Shown in pieces: positions 1 through 9,020 of a stretch of 64,000 nt of DNA. The position numbers and the translations under genes are program-made. Source of the stretch: Mesonia algae (GTDB lineage Bacteria; Bacteroidota; Bacteroidia; Flavobacteriales; Flavobacteriaceae); contig NZ_QKYV01000004.1 in NCBI RefSeq assembly GCF_003253545.1, positions 331,787 to 395,786 of the forward strand. Direction: 5' to 3'. The notes beneath the pieces were generated by a model that saw only the letters and a list, made by a program, of their open reading frames with translations, was not told the DNA's origin and ran no database searches. Position 1 is the first letter of the stretch. Every line of letters begins with the position of its first letter.

Positions 1-2086
1 CGATATTCTTTTCGCGATAAGTAACCTCTAAAGTTTCCTTATGATAGCGAGAACCTTCGCAAACAGGACAAGGAGCATATACACTTGGTAAAAACAGTAA
101 CTCTACCATGACAAAGCCTTCTCCTTCACAATTAGGACAACGTCCTTTTCCTACATTAAAAGAAAATCGACCTGCAGTATATTTACGTGACTTTGCGAGT
201 TCGGTAGAAGCAAATAATTTTCTTACGACATCAAATAAACCAGTGTAGGTGGCTAAATTAGATCTAGGTGTTCTACCAATAGGTTTTTGATTGACCACGA
301 TCATACGTTGAATCATTTCCGCGCCAGCGATAATTTCTCCCTGAAGAGTTTCTATAGGATTTTGTTGTGAGGCTTCATCAAGTTCATCTTCAGATGAGGT
401 TTTATTCCCCAGGTGTTGATTCATTAAATCGACTAAAACCTGACTTACCAAACTACTTTTTCCCGATCCTGAAATTCCCGTTACACTGGTTAATGTCCTT
501 AGCGGAAAAGAAATCTCTAGGTCTTCTAAATTATTTCGAGTTACTCCGCTTAATTTTAACCAAGTCTCAGGTTTTCTAATCTGTGTTTTTTCAAAAGAGT
601 TCTTATTGAAAAGATGAATGCCTGTTTTAGATCTTTCTATGTTTTTTAAGCCACCGGGAGGACCACTATATAAAATTTCTCCGCCACCTTCACCAGCCTC
701 TGGGCCAACATCAACGATCCAATCGGCCTGATGAATTACATCTATTTCATGCTCCACTACAAAAAGTGAGTTTCCGCTTGCTTTTAATCTATCTAAAGTC
801 TTCAATAAAGCTTTGGTATCAGCTGGATGCAAACCTGCAGAAGGCTCATCTAAGACATATACCACTCCGAATAAATTACTACGTACCTGGGTGGCGAGTC
901 TTAGACGTTGATGTTCGCCAGGAGATAGAGTAGGTGTACTGCGTTCTAAAGATAAATAACCTAATCCTAACTCTAATAAAACTGAGACTCGACCAATTAA
1001 ATCCTCGGCAATACGCTGCGCAACTATTCCTTTTTCTTGATGTTTTTCACTTAATTTATTTAACTCTAAAGCAGATCCATCACTGTAAGGTAAAAAAATG
1101 GAGTATAATTTTTTTAAAGGTAACCTTGAAATTTCTGCTATGTCATATCCCGCAAATTTGACAGATAGTGATTCTTTACGCAGACGTTTACCGTGACAAG
1201 CAGGACATTCTTTACTAAGCATGTATTTTTTTACACGCTCTTTCATAAGTTTACTTTGAGTATTTGAAAACGTATGTAACACGTGTTTTTTTGCCCCTGT
1301 ATAAGTTCCCATATAACTAGGTTCGCTTTTTTGTTCTAAAGCTATTTGAACTTCTTCTCGATTTAAATTGCGATAAACAGGAACTTTAGGTTGTTCTTCC
1401 GTAAATAAAATCCAATCGCGATCTTTTTGCGGAAGGTCTTTCCATGGTATATCTATATCATAACCTAATGTTACTAAAATATCTCTTAAATTTTTGCCTT
1501 GCCAAGCTGTTGGCCAAGCAGCGATAGCTTTTTCTCTAATCGTTAAAGTATCATCAGGAACCATACTTTCTTCGGTTACTTGGTAAACCTTACCAAGACC
1601 GTGACATTCTGGACAAGCACCTTCTGGAGTGTTGGTAGAAAAAGAATCTGCATATAAAAGAGGTTGGCCTTTAGGGTAATCACCAGCTCGAGAATAAAGC
1701 ATTCTAAGTAAATTAGATAAAGTAGTAACCGAGCCTACAGAGGATCTTGTAGTACCCGAACCCCTTTGTTGTTGTAAAGCAACCGCCGGAGATAGACCTT
1801 CAATTTCATCCACCTCAGGAATGGGCATTTGATTAAAAAGCCTTCGAGCATAAGGAGATACGGATTCTAAATATCTTCGTTGTGCTTCGGCATATAATGT
1901 ACCAAATGCCAAAGATGATTTTCCAGATCCAGAAATTCCTGTAAATACCACCAAAGCATCTCTAGGTATTTCTAAGCTTACATTGTTGAGGTTATTTTGT
2001 CTGGCTCCCTTTATGGTTACAAAGCCTTTTTTATATTCTTTATGTTCTTTTGGTAGTTCCATGGCATCAGTTTGAACAAATAACAT
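1..2086 (-). CDS. uvrA: UvrA-type ABC excinuclease ATPase (C-terminus cut by window edge)
   Basis: About 695 N-terminal residues are visible; the 3' end runs off the window at base 1. The reading shows an N-terminal Walker A (GISGSGKSS), a zinc finger with CPECHG and CPACHG pairs, an ABC signature LSPGEHQR followed by VLDEPSAGLHP, a second Walker A (GISGSGKSS), and the start of the second zinc finger (CPNCEG, CPVCEG). The second signature motif lies outside the window. The stretch between the first Walker A and the first zinc finger is short, without room for the usual UvrB-binding insert, so this resembles the UvrA2/DrrC-like class rather than canonical nucleotide-excision UvrA. UvrA proteins recognise damaged DNA as ATP-dependent dimers; UvrA2 roles are less clear. 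The start ATG at 2086 gives MLFVQTDAMELP; an in-frame ATG lies at 2062. Confidence 0.9.
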   Translation of the reverse strand, partial: MLFVQTDAMELPKEHKEYKKGFVTIKGARQNNLNNVSLEIPRDALVVFTGISGSGKSSLAFGTLYAEAQRRYLESVSPYARRLFNQMPIPEVDEIEGLSPAVALQQQRGSGTTRSSVGSVTTLSNLLRMLYSRAGDYPKGQPLLYADSFSTNTPEGACPECHGLGKVYQVTEESMVPDDTLTIREKAIAAWPTAWQGKNLRDILVTLGYDIDIPWKDLPQKDRDWILFTEEQPKVPVYRNLNREEVQIALEQKSEPSYMGTYTGAKKHVLHTFSNTQSKLMKERVKKYMLSKECPACHGKRLRKESLSVKFAGYDIAEISRLPLKKLYSIFLPYSDGSALELNKLSEKHQEKGIVAQRIAEDLIGRVSVLLELGLGYLSLERSTPTLSPGEHQRLRLATQVRSNLFGVVYVLDEPSAGLHPADTKALLKTLDRLKASGNSLFVVEHEIDVIHQADWIVDVGPEAGEGGGEILYSGPPGGLKNIERSKTGIHLFNKNSFEKTQIRKPETWLKLSGVTRNNLEDLEISFPLRTLTSVTGISGSGKSSLVSQVLVDLMNQHLGNKTSSEDELDEASQQNPIETLQGEIIAGAEMIQRMIVVNQKPIGRTPRSNLATYTGLFDVVRKLFASTELAKSRKYTAGRFSFNVGKGRCPNCEGEGFVMVELLFLPSVYAPCPVCEGSRYHKETLEVTYREKNI

Positions 2087-2197
2087 ACCAACAAATTCTC
2101 AAGTAGTAATTTTGAAATAAAGAATTTTTATTTGACTGATAAAACCAATTTAGAACAGAATTATTTACCTGCTATAAAATTGTTAAATAACTCTCTT

Positions 2198-2863
2198 TTA
2201 TATAAAACCTAAATCTTTTAACATGCTTACAAGGTGAGTTACATTATTAGCCTGAAACTGTATACGTAATTTATTAAGTCGTTTTTCTATAGTACTTAAA
2301 CTATTAGGACTCATATTCTTTGCTTTTAGTAAAGAAGAAATTTGTTCTTGTGATAATCCTTTTGATAAAGCACTAATAATTTCTAAATCAAGGTCATCTA
2401 TTTCTAACTGATTCGGATCTGAAATAGCATCTTTTACCTCTAGAGATAGGAAAGTTTTATTATTATAAACGTTAAGAATGGCTTGTTCTAGTTCTTGTAA
2501 GCCTTTTCTCCCTTTACATACATAAGCATCTATTTTTAACTGTGTAAAAAGAGAATTGATTTTTTGTGCTCTATCTTCTATAGAGTAGGCAATTATCTTT
2601 AATTGAGGATATTCCTTTTTAATTTTTGCGATAAGTTCTTCACCACCTTTTAATTCTTCGTTTCGGTAATCTTTTTTAAAGGAAAGATCGGTAATTAATA
2701 ATTGAAAAGGTTCTTCGTCTATAAATGAACGTTTAAGTTTAAGATAGGCATCATCGCAATATTGAGAATCAACTCTATTTTTAATATTTAATTTATCTAA
2801 TACACTTATAACACCATGATTGATGCTTTTTAGATCTTCGGCTACTAATACTTTTGTAAACAT
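2198..2863 (-). CDS. two-component response regulator (REC + LuxR-like HTH)
   Basis: A 221-residue protein with an N-terminal receiver domain: acidic pair near residues 9-10, and the probable phospho-acceptor Asp59 in LLITDLSF. A C-terminal helix-turn-helix follows at about residues 155-205 (EIISALSKGLSQEQISSLL), as in NarL/LuxR regulators but divergent. It begins 3 bp after the stop of the upstream sensor kinase, so the two form a cognate pair transcribed together. Its target genes cannot be read from the sequence. Confidence 0.85.
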   Translation of the reverse strand: MFTKVLVAEDLKSINHGVISVLDKLNIKNRVDSQYCDDAYLKLKRSFIDEEPFQLLITDLSFKKDYRNEELKGGEELIAKIKKEYPQLKIIAYSIEDRAQKINSLFTQLKIDAYVCKGRKGLQELEQAILNVYNNKTFLSLEVKDAISDPNQLEIDDLDLEIISALSKGLSQEQISSLLKAKNMSPNSLSTIEKRLNKLRIQFQANNVTHLVSMLKDLGFI

Positions 2864-2866
2864 AAA

Positions 2867-4537
2867 CTACAGTTTTAATACGGCTTTAAAACCCTGTTGA
2901 GGTTGTGTATCAAAAGTAATACTTCCTCCAATAGACTGCATACGGGTTTCCGCATAATGCAAACCATTTTTATCTTTTAAGAGAGTTCCTAAACCATTAT
3001 CCTTATAAGTAATAAATATTTTTGAGCTATTTTGTTCAAACTTAAAAACGACTAATTTAGCTTGGCTGTGCTTTTTCATATTGATTAATAACTCTTGCAA
3101 TACACGGTAAATAGTTATTTTTTTTACTTTAGATAAGTTTTTCCAATTGACTTTGGATAGAGGAGTATGAACAATAGAAGTTTCGTTAGTTTTAAAGTTT
3201 AAAAATAAGTTTTGAAGTATGACATCAAAAGGTTCTTCAAGCAGGAGTACACTGTTTTCTCTAGAGATATCTCTTGTTTTATTATAGATTTGGTTTAAAT
3301 CATCTAACCACGGGTGAGTGGTTGGAGATAATGTTTGTGTTTGCACTTTTGTCATTAATTGATAAACATCGTTTGCTACTTCATCATGAATTTTTTTAGC
3401 AATTCTCCCTTCACTTTTAATAACTTCATTTAATTTATCACGTCTATGCCGCATTTTAAGAATAAAAAAGGTAGCAATAGAAATTACCAATAATAGAAGA
3501 CCGCCACTTTGATAAAATATTTTCTTTTTTTGCTCCCGTTCTTTTAAAAGTTCATTTAAATCGGCACGTTCTTTTTCTTTTGCTTTCTCATATTTAAAAG
3601 ATATGTATTTATTAGCAGCAGTGATTTCCGCGAACGCGATACTATCTTTTATATGTTTTAAAGCTTGATAGTCTATATCATTTTTAAGATCCATTTTTAA
3701 AGTTAGAACTTCTTCAATTGCAGGTATATTTTGCGTTTCTTGAGCAAGTTGGCTAGCCTTTTCTATCCATATTTTAGCAGTTTCTAGATCATTATTATGC
3801 TTAAAGTAAGTGCCTAGATGAAGGTAACTGGTGAGTAGTGCACCCGTAAAACCTATTGAATCTCGTAATTCTAAAGCTTGGTTTAAATGTGTTAAGGCAT
3901 CTGGATGTTCTTGTCGGGTTTGTAAAACTCCTAGATTATCTAAAGCTCTTGCTTGCTGAATAATGTCTTTAGATTGCAAGCTCAATTGATAGGCTTTTCT
4001 TAAGTAATTTGTAGCTTCGGGATAATTATTTTCTTTGGCATAAGTTACTCCCAAATTATTAATTAAGGTAATTTTATATTTATCAGAGTCGGTTAAAGTG
4101 AGCGCTTTTTGATAATAGGAGCGTGCTTTAGAGTAATTTTTATATTCTCTGTAGGTTTTACCTAAATGATTATTTAAGCTCAGTTGAATTTGCTTAACTT
4201 GAGTAGAGGTAGTTTTAACTTCTTCTAAGAGTTTTAAAGCTTCTATAGCAGATTGTTCGCTATCGACTAAAAATCCTAATTTTTTCTGAATTATAGCTTG
4301 ATGGTTATAAGCTAAAGCTTCCTTTAGTTTTTTATCTTGAGAGTGTGCTATTTGTTGTGACCTATCAAAAAAATCATAGGCTTTTAAAAGAGACTCAGTA
4401 TTTTGGCTAGTTAAATAAAGTTTTTGATAATAGGAAGAACTATCTTTTAATTGCTCTTGTCCCTTAACGGAAAATGGAGTAATAAATGCTACTAAATAAA
4501 AGCATAAAAAAAGGAATGAAATATAGCTTTTTTTCAT
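2867..4537 (-). CDS. TPR-repeat sensor histidine kinase
   Basis: Periplasmic/membrane sensor kinase partnering the response regulator just downstream. A signal peptide (MKKSYISFLFLCFYL) is followed by several tetratricopeptide repeats (about residues 40-285), a coiled linker rich in Lys/Glu, one membrane segment near 345-366, a HisKA_3-type phospho-acceptor motif (KKIHDEVANDVYQ, His about 384 from the chosen start) and a HATPase_c domain with ELLINMKKHS and DNGLG. The reading frame opens at 4552, but ATG 4537 gives a better signal peptide, and the sequence just before it looks promoter-like. TPR kinases of this layout are common in Flavobacteriia; the ligand is unknown. Confidence 0.88.
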   Translation of the reverse strand: MKKSYISFLFLCFYLVAFITPFSVKGQEQLKDSSSYYQKLYLTSQNTESLLKAYDFFDRSQQIAHSQDKKLKEALAYNHQAIIQKKLGFLVDSEQSAIEALKLLEEVKTTSTQVKQIQLSLNNHLGKTYREYKNYSKARSYYQKALTLTDSDKYKITLINNLGVTYAKENNYPEATNYLRKAYQLSLQSKDIIQQARALDNLGVLQTRQEHPDALTHLNQALELRDSIGFTGALLTSYLHLGTYFKHNNDLETAKIWIEKASQLAQETQNIPAIEEVLTLKMDLKNDIDYQALKHIKDSIAFAEITAANKYISFKYEKAKEKERADLNELLKEREQKKKIFYQSGGLLLLVISIATFFILKMRHRRDKLNEVIKSEGRIAKKIHDEVANDVYQLMTKVQTQTLSPTTHPWLDDLNQIYNKTRDISRENSVLLLEEPFDVILQNLFLNFKTNETSIVHTPLSKVNWKNLSKVKKITIYRVLQELLINMKKHSQAKLVVFKFEQNSSKIFITYKDNGLGTLLKDKNGLHYAETRMQSIGGSITFDTQPQQGFKAVLKL

Positions 4538-5266
4538 TCCTCGAAAATACAAACTAAAATTTAAAATTCTGTCGTCTTAATCTATTAGATTAAAATAGAT
4601 ATATGAGTACTTAGAACAGTGTTTTATTAAGTTTTACATTTATTATTCGTAAATGAATACAAAGCAGTTTATCATTTTCTTTGAGGTATAATACAAACGT
4701 AATTTGTGGTATAAGCTTAGTTTAAATTACTGTTCTTTTTTTACTGAAAAATGAATTCTTTTTAAATTAATTACTACATAGCCACTATCTTTTAATTTAC
4801 TAGGTTCATTTAATTCTAGTTTTTTTGTACGGTGAGTTAATTCATTCGTCAAAGGTTGAGTAGTATAATTATTTATAATGTTGCTTACAAAAATTATACT
4901 GAGTATTGGAGTTAATAGAAAGGGGAGTAAGGGATTCAAGTTTTAATTTTTTGGGGATTACTATCCTTACAAAAATTTAAAACTTTACTAGACTTTCCTT
5001 ACGGCTTACCGTAATGCATAGCATTTGTATCTCAATTTTTTCAGATTCATATATTCAATCAAAATACTTTTTTCTGAAGTTAAGTTTAAAATGAGTGGCT
5101 ATTTGTTAAATAATTTTTTTAGCTTTTTTAGAGCTAACTTTAAAGAAATATATCTTTTCTTCATTTATAATATGTTATTCGTATTTTTGTCTGATAATTA
5201 TTTCAATAATTAAGTATTTTATAAACTGTTATCAACCCTTTTTAATAGATCTCTAAAACACTCTAT
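4538..5266. other. intergenic region, no convincing gene
   Basis: About 730 bp of very AT-rich sequence between the kinase and the divergent PAP2 gene. It must hold the promoters of both. Two short open frames (4727-4939 minus, 5025-5213 plus) are discussed separately; neither has a recognised domain. No hairpin terminator, repeat or RNA gene was seen. Confidence 0.5.
4727..4939 (-). CDS. possible small membrane-anchored protein, unrecognised
   Basis: A 70-residue frame with a hydrophobic N-terminal half (LLPFLLTPILSIIFVSNII) and a polar, Lys-rich C-terminal half. It has no recognised family and no clear ribosome binding site, and the AT-rich context makes chance open frames likely. Listed only because the hydrophobic then charged arrangement is protein-like. 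Confidence 0.2.
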   Translation of the reverse strand: MNPLLPFLLTPILSIIFVSNIINNYTTQPLTNELTHRTKKLELNEPSKLKDSGYVVINLKRIHFSVKKEQ

Positions 5267-6124
5267 ATGATGAAGTCTTTTCTTTTACTATTAAGTATTT
5301 TTTTCACCATACAAATTACAACTGCACAAGAGAATAAATTAGAGCTATCTAATAAGAAAGAGACCACCACCTGGGGATTAGCTAAGAATGATGCTAGACT
5401 TATGTGGGGAGGATTTAAACATGTTTACACGCGACCTTTAGAGTGGGATCAAGACGATTTTGCAGTTTTAGGAGGTGTAATTGTAGGTACAGCAGGATTA
5501 AATATTTTAGATGAAAGAGCTAATAGGTATTTTGATGATCAATCAGAAGATATACCTAGTATTATTAAAGATTTTGGTTGGTATTTTGGAAGTCCTCAAA
5601 ATAATTACGGAGTAAATAGTGCTATTTATTTAGCTGGCTTATTTACAAAAAATAAAAAACTTCGAAAAACAGGAATATTAATGATTACTTCTGCAAGTGC
5701 TGCTGGTCTTATCCAAACTGTAAGTAAAACGGTAGCTGGTAGAGCAAGACCTAACGCTGGGGGGAGTTTATCTTTTAAGCCTTTTAGTAGTGAAGGAGGA
5801 TATCATTCATTTCCTTCGGGACATACTATACTTTCATTTACCACCTTTTATGCTTTATCTAAGCAGTTTGATAATATTTGGGTAAAAGGAGCTTTAATTG
5901 GTGCAGGTATGGTTTCACCTGTATCTCGTTTATGGTCAGAGGCACATTGGCTTACCGATGTAGCTTTAAGTACAGCACTTACTGTTTTTGTTGTAGATGC
6001 TGTAGATAACTATTTAGATAAGGCTATGAATGAAGACCTAACTCAAGCTGAAAAAAAACAATCTAGGGTCTCTTGGCAATTACGCTTTGGAGGAACTCAA
6101 ATAGGTGTAGTAGGAACTTTTTAA
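5267..6124 (+). CDS. PAP2-family phosphatase, exported or membrane-bound
   Basis: A 285-residue protein with an N-terminal signal peptide (FLLLLSIFFTIQITTAQ) and the three-part acid phosphatase signature of the PAP2/phosphatidic acid phosphatase superfamily: KTVAGRARP (154-162), SFPSGHT (181-187) and SRLWSEAHWLTD (220-231, with catalytic His227 and Asp231). Hydrophobic segments around 120-150 and 190-250 fit a membrane enzyme. Family members dephosphorylate lipid phosphates such as undecaprenyl pyrophosphate, phosphatidate or lipid A; the substrate here cannot be decided. Monocistronic, with a convergent neighbour downstream. Confidence 0.85.
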   Translation: MMKSFLLLLSIFFTIQITTAQENKLELSNKKETTTWGLAKNDARLMWGGFKHVYTRPLEWDQDDFAVLGGVIVGTAGLNILDERANRYFDDQSEDIPSIIKDFGWYFGSPQNNYGVNSAIYLAGLFTKNKKLRKTGILMITSASAAGLIQTVSKTVAGRARPNAGGSLSFKPFSSEGGYHSFPSGHTILSFTTFYALSKQFDNIWVKGALIGAGMVSPVSRLWSEAHWLTDVALSTALTVFVVDAVDNYLDKAMNEDLTQAEKKQSRVSWQLRFGGTQIGVVGTF

Positions 6125-6210
6125 GAATTTCTTGGAATGAATTATTTTAACCCCTGTAGATGGGTGCGATTTATCTATACAAGTTAGTTCAATTTAATAC
6201 AGCATAAAAA

Positions 6211-6750
6211 TCATTCATCCTCATCTTGTAATTCAGGGTGATCTTCTACTTTTAAGCCTACAATAGAAATAAGTGTGGTAATGGTAAAATATAGCATAAT
6301 AATTACTGCAACAATGGCACCGCACACAATGCTAGAAATAGAGGACCATACATAATAAAGGTAACTGTAGTATTTCATATCAATGCTGTCTGCCTCTATC
6401 AACGGGTTATTCATTAATAAAAAAGTGATAACGCTCACTATAAAAACACTAGCATCTAATTTTGCAATTTTAAGAATTCTCTTATAGTAAGTTTCTTTTA
6501 AAGTTGATTGTGAACCTGAACTAATATTAGTCAAAGTAAGTAACAGAGTTAAAATTGTAGCCGATCCCAGTACCACTGTATTAAAAAAGGTGTTGAGTCG
6601 TGGGAGGGAAGAAGTGATTAAATCTTTTGCTTCTAGACCAGATACGTGTCCCATTAAAAACATACCAGTGGATGTAATTATAGTAGCTAATAAACCGCCA
6701 ACAAATGCAACTTTGTCAAACTTATCAATATTTGAATTAAATAATTTCAT
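6211..6750 (-). CDS. four-TM integral membrane protein, unknown function
   Basis: 179 residues with hydrophobic segments near 14-33, 53-72, 96-113 and 127-160 and an acidic C-terminal tail (VEDHPELQDEDE). No catalytic motif or named family was recognised. It lies upstream of, and on the same strand as, other small membrane proteins of the 6-9 kb cluster, but with a spacing near 50 bp, so co-transcription with its neighbours is possible rather than shown. Confidence 0.65.
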   Translation of the reverse strand: MKLFNSNIDKFDKVAFVGGLLATIITSTGMFLMGHVSGLEAKDLITSSLPRLNTFFNTVVLGSATILTLLLTLTNISSGSQSTLKETYYKRILKIAKLDASVFIVSVITFLLMNNPLIEADSIDMKYYSYLYYVWSSISSIVCGAIVAVIIMLYFTITTLISIVGLKVEDHPELQDEDE

Positions 6751-6797
6751 CTTTATAAAATTAAAGTGATGCTAAGAAATAATTTAGAAATTAATTG

Positions 6798-7325
6798 CTA
6801 TTCTTTTACATCTTCTAATAAATAACTATTCAATGTTTTTGAATGATCTGATGTATGCAACACAGAAACACCTCCTGTAGTTTCAAATACAACAGCTCTA
6901 ATTTCAGTCAACTCAATTACTTTAGCTTCTCTTAATTTGGCACGTAAATCAGATTCTGTAAGGCGCGCTTTCCGTAAATTTTCATGTAAGATGGTTTCTC
7001 CGTTCATTAATAGAAGTGGACGATTATCAACTAAAGATTGCACAAATTTAAACCTCCTTAATAATGCTACCGACATTTGTAAAAGGTACAACATAGCCAA
7101 TCCGATAAGGCCTTTAGTTAGATTAACCGAAGAAGATAATATTACAGTTGCAAATAAAGATCCAATTGCTACAGTCATGGCAAAATCAAAACTAGACATC
7201 TTTGAGAAACTTCGTTTGCCAGACCATTTTGTAAATAGGATAATCCCTATATACAAGCCTACTGCACAAAAAAACATAAACACTAAGGTTTGGGTGGAGA
7301 TGTTAAATAACTTATTAATCATCAT
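6798..7325 (-). CDS. DUF421 (YetF-like) membrane protein
   Basis: 175 residues: two to three membrane helices at the N-terminus, then a small cytoplasmic domain. Characteristic DUF421 features are GKRSFSKMSSFDFAMTVAIGS (about 35-55), a Pro-Leu-Leu-Leu-Met-Asn-Gly strand (RPLLLMNGE, near 101-110) and DLRAKLREA (near 126-134). The function of DUF421 proteins is uncertain; Bacillus members are linked to stress and spore membranes. A second, clearly related copy lies at 12108-12659. The start could be Met1 or Met2. An open frame of 132 codons on the opposite strand is a shadow. Confidence 0.8.
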   Translation of the reverse strand: MMINKLFNISTQTLVFMFFCAVGLYIGIILFTKWSGKRSFSKMSSFDFAMTVAIGSLFATVILSSSVNLTKGLIGLAMLYLLQMSVALLRRFKFVQSLVDNRPLLLMNGETILHENLRKARLTESDLRAKLREAKVIELTEIRAVVFETTGGVSVLHTSDHSKTLNSYLLEDVKE

Positions 7326-7405
7326 AATTTCTTAATTTAAATAAACGTTTGTAACACAACTGACTCTCTAAATATCCTAGATTCTTTAAGTTTTATTATT
7401 AACAA

Positions 7406-7840
7406 TCAGGTTAAAAATTTTAAGTAACCAACACTACTTGCACCAAAAATAATATGCGCTATAAGTAACTGAAAGTAGAAATGAGAAAACTCAATTGAAG
7501 GAGGTTTTGGATGAAGGTAAAAGACAATTTTCCAACTTAAAACACCTGTAATGCCAGCTAGCAACCCTAAAATGCATCCGTTTAACCAAGAAGCAGAAAG
7601 TACTGTAAATTCCCAGGTAATAAAAAATAGGTAAGTAAAAACAAATCCTATTAGATAATGTATGATCCAACCTAACAGATTACTTTTTCCGATTGACAAT
7701 GATATTTTTGGAAGTCGGTTGATTAAAATATTGATTAGTTGTGGTTCTTTAAATTTTTCTTCCTTTAATTCAGAATATATATAGCTGAATAATGTCATCA
7801 TTGTAGTGGCTATAATGCTAGAATTTATAATTGTAAGCAT
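7406..7840 (-). CDS. small multi-span membrane protein, unknown
   Basis: 144 residues with about four hydrophobic spans (near 1-20, 58-78, 85-108, 124-142). No residues marking a known transporter or enzyme family were identified. It lies 11 bp downstream of the AI-2E-type permease on the same strand, so the two probably share a transcript. Some resemblance in size and topology to YagU/DUF2938-type proteins is noted but not claimed. Confidence 0.6.
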   Translation of the reverse strand: MLTIINSSIIATTMMTLFSYIYSELKEEKFKEPQLINILINRLPKISLSIGKSNLLGWIIHYLIGFVFTYLFFITWEFTVLSASWLNGCILGLLAGITGVLSWKIVFYLHPKPPSIEFSHFYFQLLIAHIIFGASSVGYLKFLT

Positions 7841-7851
7841 AGTAGAATTTT

Positions 7852-8934
7852 TTAATCTGATTTTTTTATTGACTCATTTTGAAATAATTCTCCCACCAGT
7901 TTTAAACTTGGTATGTGTAATACAATTGTAGTGAAGATGGCTGTAAGTGGAACAGCTAATATCATTCCTGGAATTCCCCAAATCGCACTCCCTAAAATAA
8001 CCATTAGGATAACTAAAAAAGGATGAAGGTTAACTCGTCCTCCAATAATATAGGGTTGTAAAACATAACTTTCTAAAAATTGAGAAATAGTAAAGGTTAT
8101 AATAACACCTATGAGTACTCCAATCTCTCCTGAAACTAAATAACCAAATGCTAAAGCAAGACAAAACCCTATGATATTTCCTATGTAAGGAATCAAAGTA
8201 AGAAGAGAAGCTATAATACTAACCAAAATAAAATTTTCTACTCCAGATATTCCCAATCCTATACTGTAAGCTATGGCAAGAATCCCCATTAGAGATAATT
8301 TACCAATTAAATATTGAGAAATTACTTGTGTGAGCTCACTGGAGGTTTCTTCAATTTCATCTTTGTGTTTATTGGGAAATAATCTTATTAAGAAAATTAG
8401 AAAACGCTTTCTATATCTAAGTAAAAAGAAAATATAGATAAACACCAAAAGATAATTAGCAATAAAAGCACTGGTACCACTTAAGAAAAGCATTGCTTTA
8501 CTACCTGGTTTATTAACTAAAGAACCAATACTACTTAATCCGTTATTGCTAGTAATAGTTTCTATGTCTCCAGAATTTATAGGAGTATTTTCAATAGCAA
8601 AGTTTTTTAATTCTTCAATTTTAGGCTTCATATTTTCCTTAATTGTAGGCCATTCTTCTATAAAACCTTGAAATTGGAAAAATACAATAGCTAGAATACC
8701 TAAGGAAATTATAAATAAGGTGATAGATGAAATTAAACAGGCTAATGATTTTGAAAGTCTAGTTTTTTCTAACTTTTTACAAAGCGGATAAATCAATAAA
8801 CTTAAAACTCCTGCAATTACTAGTGGAGCTAGAAAACCTTGAATTTGAATAAGACCCATGATTAAAAAATACAAACCCAAAATTAAAGCGGTACCTATAA
8901 TTATAGGATGATATGAAATTTTCTTGTTTTGCAT
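7852..8934 (-). CDS. AI-2E / PerM family transporter
   Basis: 360 residues with the layout of the AI-2E exporter family (PF01594): paired N-terminal helices, a cytoplasmic loop (about 75-150), then a block of four to five helices ending with the conserved C-terminal region (VNLHPFLVILMVILGSAIWGIPGMILAVPLTAI). Members export autoinducer-2 or act as Na+/H+ antiporters; the substrate cannot be assigned here. Followed at 11 bp by the small membrane protein at 7406-7840. Its position between DUF421 and catalase suggests a stress cluster, which is inference. Confidence 0.85.
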   Translation of the reverse strand: MQNKKISYHPIIIGTALILGLYFLIMGLIQIQGFLAPLVIAGVLSLLIYPLCKKLEKTRLSKSLACLISSITLFIISLGILAIVFFQFQGFIEEWPTIKENMKPKIEELKNFAIENTPINSGDIETITSNNGLSSIGSLVNKPGSKAMLFLSGTSAFIANYLLVFIYIFFLLRYRKRFLIFLIRLFPNKHKDEIEETSSELTQVISQYLIGKLSLMGILAIAYSIGLGISGVENFILVSIIASLLTLIPYIGNIIGFCLALAFGYLVSGEIGVLIGVIITFTISQFLESYVLQPYIIGGRVNLHPFLVILMVILGSAIWGIPGMILAVPLTAIFTTIVLHIPSLKLVGELFQNESIKKSD

Positions 8935-9020
8935 TTTTTAAAGGAATTAATGGTTTTAAAATATAAACTAAAGGCCATGTATGTAACATAGCCTTAGTTA
9001 AATAATTAATAATTGTTTAT

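Noticed and set aside
5025..5213. 62-codon plus-strand frame
   Set aside because: Phe/Ile/Asn-rich chance reading in very AT-rich intergenic DNA, with a TTG start and no recognisable pattern.
6937..7335. 132-codon plus-strand open frame
   Set aside because: It lies wholly antisense to the DUF421 gene, which has clear family motifs; the frame has no domain.
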